From positions 2,170,001 through 2,234,000 of the forward strand of contig NZ_JACHBQ010000001.1 of NCBI RefSeq assembly GCF_014200405.1: a stretch of 64,000 nt of DNA. The letters are read 5' to 3'. Positions within the stretch are counted from its first letter, which is position 1. The number at the start of each line of letters is the position of its first letter. Below are positions 1 through 8,604 of the stretch, piece by piece. The stretch comes from Cryobacterium roopkundense. Its GTDB lineage: Bacteria > Actinomycetota > Actinomycetes > Actinomycetales > Microbacteriaceae. Below the pieces are notes generated by a model. It had not been told where the DNA came from, did not search any database, and worked only from the letters and a program-made list of their open reading frames with translations. The position numbers and the translations under genes were made by a program.

Positions 1-105
1 GTGTATAACTTATTCGAAGGTGATTCTTGCTTCCGCAGTCCGGGGAATGGCTCGCGGGGTCTCGACGGGCGCGGGCCAAAAGCGGGCCCGCTGCTCGACC
101 AGCGA

Positions 106-300
106 AAGGGGCGACCAGTGGAAGCGGGTGACCAACGGAGTGGGGCGACCGGCGAGAAGGACGCGTGACCTGCGGGAAGGAGGGGAACTGCGGGAAGGCG
201 GGGTGACCGGCGGGAAGGCGGGGTGACCGGCGGAAAGGGGGGCGTGACCTGCGGGAAGGAGGGGAACTTCGGAAAGGCGGGGTGACCGGCGGAAAGGGGG
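106..300. repeat. degenerate ~20-bp purine-rich tandem repeat
   Basis: About ten imperfect copies of a ~20-bp unit with core GTGACCGGCGGGAAGG run head to tail. Bases 191-210 and 211-230 are identical 20-mers, and 270-289 differs from them by one base. A longer second-order duplication relates 163-221 to 242-300 (offset 79 bp, few mismatches). The array ends 10 bp from the stop codon of the DUF2332 gene on the minus strand. Repeated TGA triplets break one forward frame and no reading frame gives a plausible protein. Bases 1-105 hold nothing I recognise. Confidence 0.8.
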
Positions 301-310
301 TAGCTACGGA

Positions 311-1321
311 TCAGTGGGGCGCAGGGGTGAGCCAGTGGATGCTACGGCCGTGCGGCTGCGTGAAGGCCACGGGTGTGCCGTCGAGGGCCAGCACGAAGTC
401 AGACCTCGCGACGGGCGGTTCGGTCAGGCGTTCCAGCACGCCGGGCACGACCCCCTGCCCCTCGTTCGACAGCCATCGCGCCGGCAGACCGGCCATAGTT
501 TCGGCAAACCGACCGCGCTCCAGCTCGTCGAGGTACGCGAGCACGGCCGTGTGGAACACCACAACTGTTGCCTCTGCTGGCGCCTGGGCGACGAGCGCTG
601 TCACCTGCTCGTTCAGGTCACCGCGCACGATCCGCACCGGCTCACCTCTGGCCACTTTAACCGCGGCAAGGAGGCGCTCCCGCCTGTCCGCGTGTTCCGG
701 CCAGATCAGCGCGGTAAGCCAATCCACGTCGTGCTGCCGAGTCACATCGAGTGGATTCAGATCGATGCCGGCGCGCCACACCACCTCCGGTAGTGCAGCG
801 GGCAGCGGAACCGGGCCCGACGCCTCACACTCAAGAACGACGGGGCTCTGGCCTGCCGCTGGGTGCAGCATCCGCTTCACGGGACCCGCGGCAAAGACGT
901 AGCGATAGCTGTAACTGTCGGGATGCAGGCAGAGGCCAGCGGATGCGCCCACCTCGATGAGCGCGAGCGGCCCCTGGAGCTGAGCGAGGGCCGGGAGCAA
1001 AACAGCGCAGCGCGCGGCCTCGTTGGTCTGGGTCGCGTGCGACAGGCACGTCTCTTCGACTCTGGCCCAGTTCGCGGCGAGCCAGGTTGCGAACGCCGGG
1101 TAGTCCCCCACCTCGGCGCCGCAGAATCGGGCCGCGCTGAGAACGAGGTTCGGTTGCCGCTTGGGTGCCGGCAGGCTGTCGATCAGGCCGATAACAGTCG
1201 GGTCGCCCGCGACACCCAGAGCCCACGCCTCGTAGCAGGCACTCATGCCGGTGGCCTCCACCTCCGCAAACTGGCGGTAGCGCTCAGAAGTTGATGCTTT
1301 CGGATCGGTGCTGCTTCTCAT
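311..1321 (-). CDS. DUF2332 family protein
   Basis: A 336-residue protein of the DUF2332 family, a widespread actinobacterial family without an assigned biochemical role. Family features visible are the N-terminal YRQFAEVEATGMSACYEAWA block, a central ALIEVGASAGLCL segment resembling the glycine-rich loop of a Rossmann methyltransferase, and a conserved C-terminal end. No signal peptide or membrane segment is visible, so it is probably cytosolic. The frame stays open upstream, but ATG 1321 is preferred because a TACGCT -10 box lies exactly 6 nt before it, suggesting a leaderless transcript. It is divergent from pepN. A methyltransferase-like function is inference from the loop only. Confidence 0.88.
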   Translation of the reverse strand: MRSSTDPKASTSERYRQFAEVEATGMSACYEAWALGVAGDPTVIGLIDSLPAPKRQPNLVLSAARFCGAEVGDYPAFATWLAANWARVEETCLSHATQTNEAARCAVLLPALAQLQGPLALIEVGASAGLCLHPDSYSYRYVFAAGPVKRMLHPAAGQSPVVLECEASGPVPLPAALPEVVWRAGIDLNPLDVTRQHDVDWLTALIWPEHADRRERLLAAVKVARGEPVRIVRGDLNEQVTALVAQAPAEATVVVFHTAVLAYLDELERGRFAETMAGLPARWLSNEGQGVVPGVLERLTEPPVARSDFVLALDGTPVAFTQPHGRSIHWLTPAPH

Positions 1322-1408
1322 GGCACCAGCGTAATCACGGATAGGCTGGTCGTTCGTGCAATGGCGCCACGAGCGCCTCACAATCGTGAAACCGAAATGG
1401 AGAACCTG

Positions 1409-3955
1409 TTGCCAGGAGAAAACCTCACCCGCGTCGAGGCCCAGGAGCGCGCAGCGCTTGTCACCGTCCACAGCTACGACGTGACCCTCGACCTCACAAC
1501 CGGCCCGGAACTCTTCGCGAGCACCACGACCGTGAAGTTCGCCGCCACCGCCGGTGCCTCCACCTTCATCGATGCGATCACGCACACAGTACACAGCGTG
1601 ACCCTCAACGGCGTCTCCCTCGACCCGGCAGCCGTGAGCGACGGCATCCGCATTCAGCTGTCCGATCTCGCCGCCGAGAACGAGCTCACGGTTGTGGCCG
1701 ACGCCATTTACACGAACACCGGCGAGGGCCTGCACCGCTTCGTCGACCCTGTGGACAATGAGGTCTACCTCTACAGCCAGTTCGAGGTGCCCGACTCCCG
1801 GCGCGTTTTCACGGTTTTCGAGCAGCCGAACCTGAAGGCCACGTTTAAGTTCACGGTCACCGCACCCGGCGCCTGGCAGGTCATCTCCAACTCCACGACG
1901 CCCGAGCCGACGGATGCCGAAAACGGCAACAAGACGTGGGCATTCGAGCCCACCCACACGATTTCGAGCTACATCACGGCCCTCGTGGCCGGGCCGTACG
2001 CCGTGACGCGCAGTGAGCTCACGTCGAGCGACGGCCGCGTCATTCCCCTCGGCCTGTTCAGCCGCAAGAGCCTCTTCGAGTACCTCGACGCCGACTACAT
2101 CTTTGAGAAGACGGTTCAGGGCTTCGCCTACTTTGAAGAGAAATTCGGCTACCCGTACCCGTTCGACAAATACGACCAGATGTTCGTGCCGGAGTTCAAT
2201 GCGGGCGCGATGGAGAACGCTGGCGCGGTCACATTCACCGAGACCTATATCTTCCGCTCCAAGGTGACCGACGCCATCAAGGAACGTCGCGTCGTCACCA
2301 TTTTGCACGAGCTCGCGCACATGTGGTTCGGCGACCTCGTCACCATGACCTGGTGGAACGACCTGTGGCTCAATGAGAGCTTCGCCGAGTGGGCGTCAAC
2401 GATCGCCACCGCAGAGGCCACCGAGTGGACCGAAGCCTGGACAACGTTCGCGGTGATGGAGAAGAGCTGGGCCTACAAGCAGGACCAGCTTCCCTCCACA
2501 CACCCCGTGGTCGCCACGATCCGAGACCTCGACGACGTGCTCGTGAACTTCGACGGCATCACCTACGCCAAGGGCGGCTCTGTACTGAAGCAGCTTGCCG
2601 CCTGGGTGGGCATTGAGGCCTTCTTCGCCGGCGTCGCCTCGTACTTCCAGAAGCACCAGTGGGGCAACACCGAGCTGCGTGACCTGCTCGTCGAGCTCGA
2701 GACCGCCAGCGGCCGCGACCTCAGCGGCTGGGCGGGCCTGTGGCTCGAGACCTCCGGCGTGAACACTCTGCGCCCCGAGATCACCGTGGACGACGCGGGC
2801 ATCATCACCGGCTTCGCCGTGCTGCAAACCGCGGCCGCCGACTACCCCACCATTCGCCCGCACCGCCTCGCGATCGGGTTCTACAACCTCGATGCCGCGT
2901 CGAAGCTCGTACGTACCCACCGTGTCGAGCTCGACGTTGACGGCGCTCGAACGGATGTTGCCGAGCTGGTCGGTCAGGCCCGTCCCGATCTCGTGCTGCT
3001 CAACGACGACGACCTGACCTACGCGAAGATCCGTCTCGACGACGCCTCGCAGACCGTTGCCCTCGAACACCTCGCCGCGATCGAAAGCCCGCTCGCCCGG
3101 GCACTCGTGTGGGGCTCCGTCTGGGACGCCACCCGCGACGCCGAAACCAGCGCCCGCGACTTTGTGCGCCTCGTGCTGAACAACGTGGCCACCGAAACCG
3201 AGTCGACCACCCTGCGCACGGTGCTCGGCCAGGTCGTGCTCACCGCGTCGTACTACGTGGCAGAGCCGCACCGTGCCGCCGTCGTCACCGAGGTCGGGGA
3301 TGCGCTGTGGGCACTCGCCCAGGGCGCCACGGCCGGCAGCGATGCCCAGTTCCAGTTCGTGAAGTTCTTCGCATCCGTTGCCCAGACACCCGCGCAGCTC
3401 GACACCGTCGCAGGCCTTCACTCGGGCACGACGGTTCTCGACGGCCTCACCGTCGACACCGACCTCGCGTGGGAGCTGCTCACCGCCCTCGTGGCGGGTG
3501 GCCGCGCAGAAACGACCGAGATCGATGAGGCGCTCGCAAACGACAACACGGCGACGGGCGCCCAGTCGGCGGCTCTCGCTCGAGCCGCGATTCCCACCGC
3601 AGAGGCGAAGCAGGCCGCGTGGTCGTCGCTCATCGACGTGGACACGGCCGCGACCACCATCGTGCGCACTACGTCGGCCGGTTTCCTGCGCGTGAACGAC
3701 GCGTCGCTTCTCGCGCCGTTCGAGGCGAAGTACTTCGACATGCTGCAGTCGGTATGGGAAGCACGCAGCTTCTCCATCGGCGAGAAGCTCGTGATCGGCC
3801 TGTACCCCTCACCGCTCAACAGCCAGGCGCTCGCCGATGCGACCCGGGCGTGGCTCGACGCGAACGCCGAACCGGCCGCCCTGCGCCGCCTCGTGGTGGA
3901 GAACCTCGCCGGCGTGGAGCGCTCGCTCGCCGTGCAGGCGCGCGACGCCGAGTAA
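1409..3955 (+). CDS. pepN: aminopeptidase N (M1 family)
   Basis: An 848-residue zinc metallopeptidase that removes N-terminal residues from peptides in the cytosol. The substrate-anchoring GAMEN motif is at about residue 266. The zinc site is HELAH at 300-304 with the third ligand Glu in NESFAEW at about 323. The long C-terminal part matches the ERAP1-like helical domain, and overall length is normal for actinobacterial PepN. Start choice: ATG codons exist at 1361 and 1397, but TTG 1409 follows GGAG by 6 nt and gives MPGENLTRVEAQERA, the conserved N-terminus of the family. It is divergent from the DUF2332 gene and followed by a strong hairpin. Confidence 0.96.
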   Translation: MPGENLTRVEAQERAALVTVHSYDVTLDLTTGPELFASTTTVKFAATAGASTFIDAITHTVHSVTLNGVSLDPAAVSDGIRIQLSDLAAENELTVVADAIYTNTGEGLHRFVDPVDNEVYLYSQFEVPDSRRVFTVFEQPNLKATFKFTVTAPGAWQVISNSTTPEPTDAENGNKTWAFEPTHTISSYITALVAGPYAVTRSELTSSDGRVIPLGLFSRKSLFEYLDADYIFEKTVQGFAYFEEKFGYPYPFDKYDQMFVPEFNAGAMENAGAVTFTETYIFRSKVTDAIKERRVVTILHELAHMWFGDLVTMTWWNDLWLNESFAEWASTIATAEATEWTEAWTTFAVMEKSWAYKQDQLPSTHPVVATIRDLDDVLVNFDGITYAKGGSVLKQLAAWVGIEAFFAGVASYFQKHQWGNTELRDLLVELETASGRDLSGWAGLWLETSGVNTLRPEITVDDAGIITGFAVLQTAAADYPTIRPHRLAIGFYNLDAASKLVRTHRVELDVDGARTDVAELVGQARPDLVLLNDDDLTYAKIRLDDASQTVALEHLAAIESPLARALVWGSVWDATRDAETSARDFVRLVLNNVATETESTTLRTVLGQVVLTASYYVAEPHRAAVVTEVGDALWALAQGATAGSDAQFQFVKFFASVAQTPAQLDTVAGLHSGTTVLDGLTVDTDLAWELLTALVAGGRAETTEIDEALANDNTATGAQSAALARAAIPTAEAKQAAWSSLIDVDTAATTIVRTTSAGFLRVNDASLLAPFEAKYFDMLQSVWEARSFSIGEKLVIGLYPSPLNSQALADATRAWLDANAEPAALRRLVVENLAGVERSLAVQARDAE

Positions 3956-3969
3956 CTCCCGGCAGCAGG

Positions 3970-4024
3970 CCTGAGGCCCTCGTGAACGCTCCCAGTGAGC
4001 GCCCACGGGGGCCTCAGGCTTTGT
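3970..4024 (+). terminator. hairpin after pepN
   Basis: A 15-bp stem with one G-U type mismatch joins 3970-3984 (CCTGAGGCCCTCGTG) to 4004-4018, with a loop of about 19 nt, followed by a short T-containing tail. It lies 15 bp after the pepN stop and separates pepN from the mscS-globin pair. Confidence 0.75.
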
Positions 4025-4055
4025 GGAGGGTACGTCTGCGTAGACTGGCCTCACT

Positions 4056-5264
4056 ATGAATTGGGATACTTTCTGGGCCGGTGTGGCCAGCTTCTTTGCA
4101 ACCGAACCATGGGCAAGCATCTGGCAGAAGTCCATCGCCATCGTGGGAATCATCCTGCTCGCGCTCGTGCTGCGCTGGGTCCTCACCCGCGTGATCGACC
4201 GCGTGGTGCAACAAATCGTCTCCGGGGTCAAGAAGAACCAGAAGGTCGACGATACCCAGGCGCTCAACGTATCGCCGCTCGCGGCCGTACGGGTGGTGCA
4301 GCGATCCCGAACCCTCGGCGCCGTGCTGACCAACATCGTCAACGTCTTCCTCCTCATCGTGTCGATGCTGCTCATCGTCACCACGCTCAACCCTGACATT
4401 CTCGGTTCTTTTGCCCTGCTCACGGCCGCGCTCGGTGCCGGCCTCGGTTTCGGCGCCCAGAACATCGTGAAGGACATCCTCAACGGGCTGTTCATGGTGG
4501 TGGAGGACCAGATCGGCGTGGGCGACATTGTCGACGTGGGATTCGCGTCCGGTGTCGTGGAGACAGTCGGCATCCGTATCACCCAGGTACGTGACGTGGA
4601 CGGCACCCTCTGGTTCGTGCGCAACGGGGAAATCCTGCGCGTGGGCAACATGTCTCAGGGCTGGGCACGGGTCATCATCGACCTCGCCATCCCCTACTCC
4701 TCCGACGTGGAGGCCGTGCAGACCGAGCTTCTGCGGGTGGCGACGGCCCTGGCCTCGAGCCGCAAGTGGCGCGCGTTCATTCTGGAGAAGCCTGAGATCT
4801 GGGGCCTCGAGTCCATCTCGGCCGAGGCCCTTGTCACCCGCCTCGTCGTTAAGACCCGGGTCTCGGCCAAGTGGGACTTCGCCCGTGACCTGCGCCTGCA
4901 CATGAAGAAGGCCCTCGACGGGGTGGGGATCTCCCTCACCCCGCTCAACAGCGTGATCATGACAGGGTCCGACGGCGCGATCGACGCCTCGATCGTTCCG
5001 GACGCCAACACTGTCGACGCCGCCGAGGAGGCCGCCGCCGCTGTTCCGGACGCTGTCGCCGACGTACGCACCGCACCGGTGCCCGTCAAGCGTGGCCCGC
5101 GCGCCCCGCGCAAGCCCAAGGGCACGCTTGCTGAAAAGCCCGTGACCCAGCCGGTTCCGAAGCCGCCGGCCAAGGCGCCACCCCGCGCACCCGCGAAACC
5201 CCTCCCCACGGCACATACCGCACCAGATCCCCAGACACGAAGTCAGGACAGCAACGATGACTAA
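4056..5264 (+). CDS. MscS-family mechanosensitive ion channel
   Basis: A 402-residue small-conductance mechanosensitive channel that releases solutes on hypo-osmotic shock. Three hydrophobic helices are seen at about 27-47, 88-110 and 117-145. The third carries the glycine/alanine-rich pore-lining pattern (AALGAGLGFGAQNIVKD). The beta domain follows (VGDIVDVGFASGVVETVGIR). The last ~75 residues are an odd tail rich in Pro, Ala and Lys, probably disordered and cytoplasmic. A TAGACT box lies 9 nt before ATG 4056. The stop overlaps the start of the globin gene by 8 bp, so the two are translationally coupled. Confidence 0.93.
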   Translation: MNWDTFWAGVASFFATEPWASIWQKSIAIVGIILLALVLRWVLTRVIDRVVQQIVSGVKKNQKVDDTQALNVSPLAAVRVVQRSRTLGAVLTNIVNVFLLIVSMLLIVTTLNPDILGSFALLTAALGAGLGFGAQNIVKDILNGLFMVVEDQIGVGDIVDVGFASGVVETVGIRITQVRDVDGTLWFVRNGEILRVGNMSQGWARVIIDLAIPYSSDVEAVQTELLRVATALASSRKWRAFILEKPEIWGLESISAEALVTRLVVKTRVSAKWDFARDLRLHMKKALDGVGISLTPLNSVIMTGSDGAIDASIVPDANTVDAAEEAAAAVPDAVADVRTAPVPVKRGPRAPRKPKGTLAEKPVTQPVPKPPAKAPPRAPAKPLPTAHTAPDPQTRSQDSNDD

Positions 5265-5691
5265 CGACGCAGCAGGAGTTCACCTCCGCGACGGCGAGAA
5301 CGGCGCCGCGGTCATCCGGACGTTCTATGACGAGGTCGGGGGGCGGGTCTTTTTCGAGAAGCTCGTTCACGAGTTCTATCGGGGCGTCGCCACCGACCCC
5401 GTGCTCAAGCCAATGTACCCGGAAGAAGACCTTGGCCCGGCCGAGCATCGCCTGGTGATGTTCCTGGAGCAGTTCTGGGGCGGCCCCGGCACGTACAGCG
5501 AACAGCGCGGCCACCCGCGACTGCGGCAGCGCCACCAGCCCTTCAAGGTGAACCCGGATGCACGCGACCGCTGGCTCGGCCACATGCGCGTGGCCGTAGA
5601 CCTCGCGGAGCTGCCACCGCTGCAGCGTGAGACACTCTGGGACTACCTCGAGCGGGCCGCCCACGCAATGGTCAACACCTTCGACGAGTAG
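5257..5691 (+). CDS. glbO: group II truncated hemoglobin
   Basis: A 144-residue 2-on-2 globin of the GlbO type, binding heme and oxygen. Diagnostic residues are Tyr41 (B10), proximal His93 (F8, in LRQRHQPFKV) and Trp106 (G8, in RWLGHM). The FWGGPGTYSEQRGHPRLR segment is typical of actinobacterial group II members. It is translationally coupled to the MscS gene upstream. Its role is usually placed in oxygen or reactive-nitrogen handling near respiration, but the sequence does not show this directly. Confidence 0.95.
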   Translation: MTNDAAGVHLRDGENGAAVIRTFYDEVGGRVFFEKLVHEFYRGVATDPVLKPMYPEEDLGPAEHRLVMFLEQFWGGPGTYSEQRGHPRLRQRHQPFKVNPDARDRWLGHMRVAVDLAELPPLQRETLWDYLERAAHAMVNTFDE

Positions 5692-5707
5692 CGCTAATCG
5701 GCAACGA

Positions 5708-5734
5708 GAAGGGCCCCGCAGCGCGGGGCCCTTC
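5708..5734. terminator. bidirectional hairpin between globin and putrescine oxidase
   Basis: A perfect 12-bp stem GAAGGGCCCCGC / GCGGGGCCCTTC with a 3-nt loop sits between two convergent genes (globin stop 5691, oxidase stop 5759). Its symmetry suits termination from both sides. Confidence 0.85.
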
Positions 5735-5758
5735 TGTCGTGCACGTGCCTGACGAGAG

Positions 5759-7123
5759 CTAGGTCAGCGGCGCCGTCTGCGCCACGATGACGGCGGCGGT
5801 CTCCTGGCCCACGCGGATGGCTCCATCGACGTGTTGGAAGCCCTTTCCCGCCATGTCGCTGCACGCGAAGGAGATCGGCCCGACGGGAGTGCGCAGGTCG
5901 GCGCCGTAACGCGCGAGGCCGCCGAGGTCGAAGCTCGCAGCGTAGGCGCCCCTGGTCCATTCCTCGGTGCCCCAGTCGCTCTCGTAATACACGACGGGGT
6001 TCATTGCCTGCTCCCCGTAGTAATGAGAAAGTGACTCGAGAATGCGCGTCTTGCGCTCCTGGGCTGTGAGGGCGAAGACACCGTCGGCGTTTTCGTCAGA
6101 CACGAAGCCGACCAGAGTTCCCCTGGGGTCTTCGAAGTTGGTGTTGTCGTAGGCCTCGTGCACCAGCTCGTACGGGCTGAATGCGGTGCCGGAGAGGCCG
6201 TCAGCGCGCCAAAACGGCGTCTCGTAGACGGCGTGCACCTTGATGACGAAACCCATCGACAGGTGCTGGTGCAGTTGGTGCTGACGGCGCGGCAGGGGCG
6301 GGTCGAAGCTGATCCGGCTGATCAGCACGGGCGGAACCGCCACGATAACGAACCGGGCATGCACCTCAAGGTCGTCGGTCACGGCCACGACGCCCTCATC
6401 GTTCGATCGGATGCTGCGCACCGGCTGCCCGAGGTGCACATCCGCCCCGAGCCGCTCGGCGAGAAGTAGCGGCACCTGCTGCAGGCCGCCGACCACGCGT
6501 TCGTCGAGGATGAAATCGGCGTCGACGAGGTTACTGAACGACCCGGCGCTTGCGGCCATGTGCAGCGCTTGCAGGGTGGAGAAGGCGTGCGCAGGCTTGG
6601 TGAGCATGGCACCGGCGATGAACATGCCGATGTTGTCGCGGGCCTCCTGATCGTCTGTCTCGGCTTCGAGCCAGGCGCTGAACGACACTGCGTCCAGCTC
6701 GGCCGCGCGCGGGTGCTCCCACGGACGGTCGGGGTCCATCTCCGCCACGAGAACGTCGAGCTTTTCGATGAGCGTCACGATGGCCAGCTCCGTCGCTGCG
6801 GGCACCGGAAAGATTTCGCCTTCGAAGCGTGTCACGGCCCCGGCTTTGTTCACATAGATGCTCTTCCCCTCGCGGTACCGCGGGTAGGTTGCGAGCCCGA
6901 GTTGCGCCAGCGTGTCCTTGAGCGCGGTCTGGTCCGGCGACACCCACTGGCCGCCGATCTCGAGCATGGCACCGTCAACGTCGTCGGTCCACAGGCGGCC
7001 GCCGACCCGATCGCGGGCTTCAAGCACGGCCACTGTGAGCCCGGCGGCCACGAGGTCACTCGCTGCGGTGAGTCCGGATGCGCCGGCACCGATGATGACG
7101 ACGTCGCGTTCGATCTTTGTCAT
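5759..7123 (-). CDS. puo: putrescine oxidase (FAD amine oxidase)
   Basis: A 454-residue flavin amine oxidase that oxidises putrescine to 4-aminobutanal with release of ammonia and H2O2. The FAD-binding loop VVIIGAGASGL is at residues 8-18, followed by VLEARDRVGGRLWT and LEIGGQWVSPDQ. The GMFIAGAMLTKPAHAFS and HMAASAGSFS segments resemble rhodococcal/micrococcal putrescine oxidases much more than plant or mammalian MAOs. The C-terminal FAD contact region ends the protein. The start ATG overlaps the stop of the aldehyde dehydrogenase (ATGA), so it is last in a three-gene operon gabT-aldehyde dehydrogenase-puo. Exact substrate (putrescine versus another diamine) is inferred from similarity and neighbours. 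Confidence 0.9.
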   Translation of the reverse strand: MTKIERDVVIIGAGASGLTAASDLVAAGLTVAVLEARDRVGGRLWTDDVDGAMLEIGGQWVSPDQTALKDTLAQLGLATYPRYREGKSIYVNKAGAVTRFEGEIFPVPAATELAIVTLIEKLDVLVAEMDPDRPWEHPRAAELDAVSFSAWLEAETDDQEARDNIGMFIAGAMLTKPAHAFSTLQALHMAASAGSFSNLVDADFILDERVVGGLQQVPLLLAERLGADVHLGQPVRSIRSNDEGVVAVTDDLEVHARFVIVAVPPVLISRISFDPPLPRRQHQLHQHLSMGFVIKVHAVYETPFWRADGLSGTAFSPYELVHEAYDNTNFEDPRGTLVGFVSDENADGVFALTAQERKTRILESLSHYYGEQAMNPVVYYESDWGTEEWTRGAYAASFDLGGLARYGADLRTPVGPISFACSDMAGKGFQHVDGAIRVGQETAAVIVAQTAPLT

Positions 7124-8604
7124 GATTTCTCCTGTGGGATGAGCGTGTACTTGGTGGACAGGTATTCATGGATGCCCTCGAGCCCGCCTTCGCGGCCGAG
7201 ACCCGACTGCTTGACGCCTCCGAAGGGTGCCGCCGCGTTGGACACAAGCCCCGTGTTGAGCCCCATCATTCCGGTGTCCAGCTGGTCGATCATACGCTGG
7301 CCGCGCTTGAGGTCTTGTGTGAATACATAGCTGATGAGCCCGTACTCAGTCGCGTTGGCCATCCGCACAGCTTCGGCCTCGTCGGCGAACGTGATGATAC
7401 CCAGCACCGGACCGAAGATCTCCTGGCTGAGCAGGGCACTCTGCGAGCTGAGGTTGCTGAGCACAGTCGGCTCGAAGAACGACCCGACACCCTGCGGGCG
7501 AGAACCGCCGGCGCGGAGCACGGCTCCACGGTCGAGGGCATCCTGCACGAGGGCCTGCGTGTTGCGCACCGCCGTCTCGTTGATGAGCGGCCCGATGTTC
7601 ACGCCGGTCTCTGTGCCTCGGCCCACGCGCAGCGCGGCCACCCGATCGGTGAGTCGCTGGGCGAACTCTTCCGCCACCGACTCGTGCACGATGAAGCGGT
7701 TGGCGGCTGTGCAGGCCTGCCCCATGTTTCGAAATTTGGCGAGCATCGCCCCCTCGATGGCGAGGTCGAGATCGGCATCGGCGAAGACCAGGAACGGCGC
7801 GTTGCCGCCGAGCTCCATCGAGGTTCGGAGCACTCCCTCTGCCGACTGAGCGATGAGCTTTCGGCCCACGGCCGTCGACCCGGTGAAACTTAACTTGCGC
7901 AGGCGCGGGTCCGCGATGATGGGAGCCGAAACGGCCTGGGAGTTCGACGTCGTAATCACGTTCACCACCCCGGCCGGCACCCCGGCGTCTTCGAGCAGCT
8001 GCACGAAGAGCAGCGTGGTGAGCGGAGTGAGCTCGGCGGGTTTCACCACGACGGTGCAGCCCGCGGCGAGTGCCGGAGCGATCTTCCGCGTGGCCATGGC
8101 GAGAGGAAAGTTCCACGGTGTGATCAGGAAGCATGGGCCAACGGGTCGCTGGGTGACCACCATGGTTCCGGTGCCCTCCGGCGTGTGCCCGTAGCGGCCG
8201 GAGATGCGCACGGCCTCTTCGCCGAACCAGCGCAGGAATTCGCCGCCGTAGGTGACCTCGCCGTTGGCTTCAGCGAGGGGCTTTCCCATTTCGAGCGTCA
8301 TCAACAGGGCGAAGTCGTTGCGGCGTTCCTGCAGCAAGTCGAAGGCGCGCCGCAGGATCTCTCCGCGCACTCGGGCGGGAGTGCCCGCCCACTTCTCGGC
8401 CGCCGCAACTGCGGCATCGAGCGCGCGCATGCCATCCGCCGGGCTCGCGTCGGCGATGCTCGTGAGCACGTCTCCGGTGGCCGGATCGATCACGTCCAGC
8501 AGGTCACCACTCCCCTGCTCCCAGACACCATCGATGTAGAGGCCGGCGGGTACGCGGGCCAGCAGTTCCGCCTCGCGGGCGGAGCGGGTCGTCACGCCGA
8601 TCAC
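7120..8604 (-). CDS. gabD: NAD(P)-dependent aldehyde dehydrogenase, succinate-semialdehyde type
   Basis: A 494-residue aldehyde dehydrogenase. The substrate and cofactor core are visible: PWNFPLAM at about 163-170, the glycine loop GSTAVG near 242-247, catalytic Glu264 in MELGGNAP and nucleophile Cys298 in GQACTAANR. Sequence and context fit oxidation of succinate semialdehyde to succinate (GabD) and possibly of 4-aminobutanal to GABA, since the cluster holds only one such enzyme. The GTG start at 8604 overlaps the gabT stop (GTGA); GTG 8595 is an alternative. The open frame continues upstream inside gabT but that part is not coding. The stop overlaps the puo start. Confidence 0.93.
   Translation of the reverse strand: MIGVTTRSAREAELLARVPAGLYIDGVWEQGSGDLLDVIDPATGDVLTSIADASPADGMRALDAAVAAAEKWAGTPARVRGEILRRAFDLLQERRNDFALLMTLEMGKPLAEANGEVTYGGEFLRWFGEEAVRISGRYGHTPEGTGTMVVTQRPVGPCFLITPWNFPLAMATRKIAPALAAGCTVVVKPAELTPLTTLLFVQLLEDAGVPAGVVNVITTSNSQAVSAPIIADPRLRKLSFTGSTAVGRKLIAQSAEGVLRTSMELGGNAPFLVFADADLDLAIEGAMLAKFRNMGQACTAANRFIVHESVAEEFAQRLTDRVAALRVGRGTETGVNIGPLINETAVRNTQALVQDALDRGAVLRAGGSRPQGVGSFFEPTVLSNLSSQSALLSQEIFGPVLGIITFADEAEAVRMANATEYGLISYVFTQDLKRGQRMIDQLDTGMMGLNTGLVSNAAAPFGGVKQSGLGREGGLEGIHEYLSTKYTLIPQEKS

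Noticed and set aside
311..2320. 669-codon open frame on the minus strand covering the start of pepN
   Set aside because: Only the C-terminal 336 residues form the DUF2332 family; the upstream part is antisense to pepN and has no family features.
2396..3421. 341-codon minus-strand frame inside pepN
   Set aside because: Shadow of pepN codon structure with Gly/Arg/Val-rich composition and no recognisable domain.
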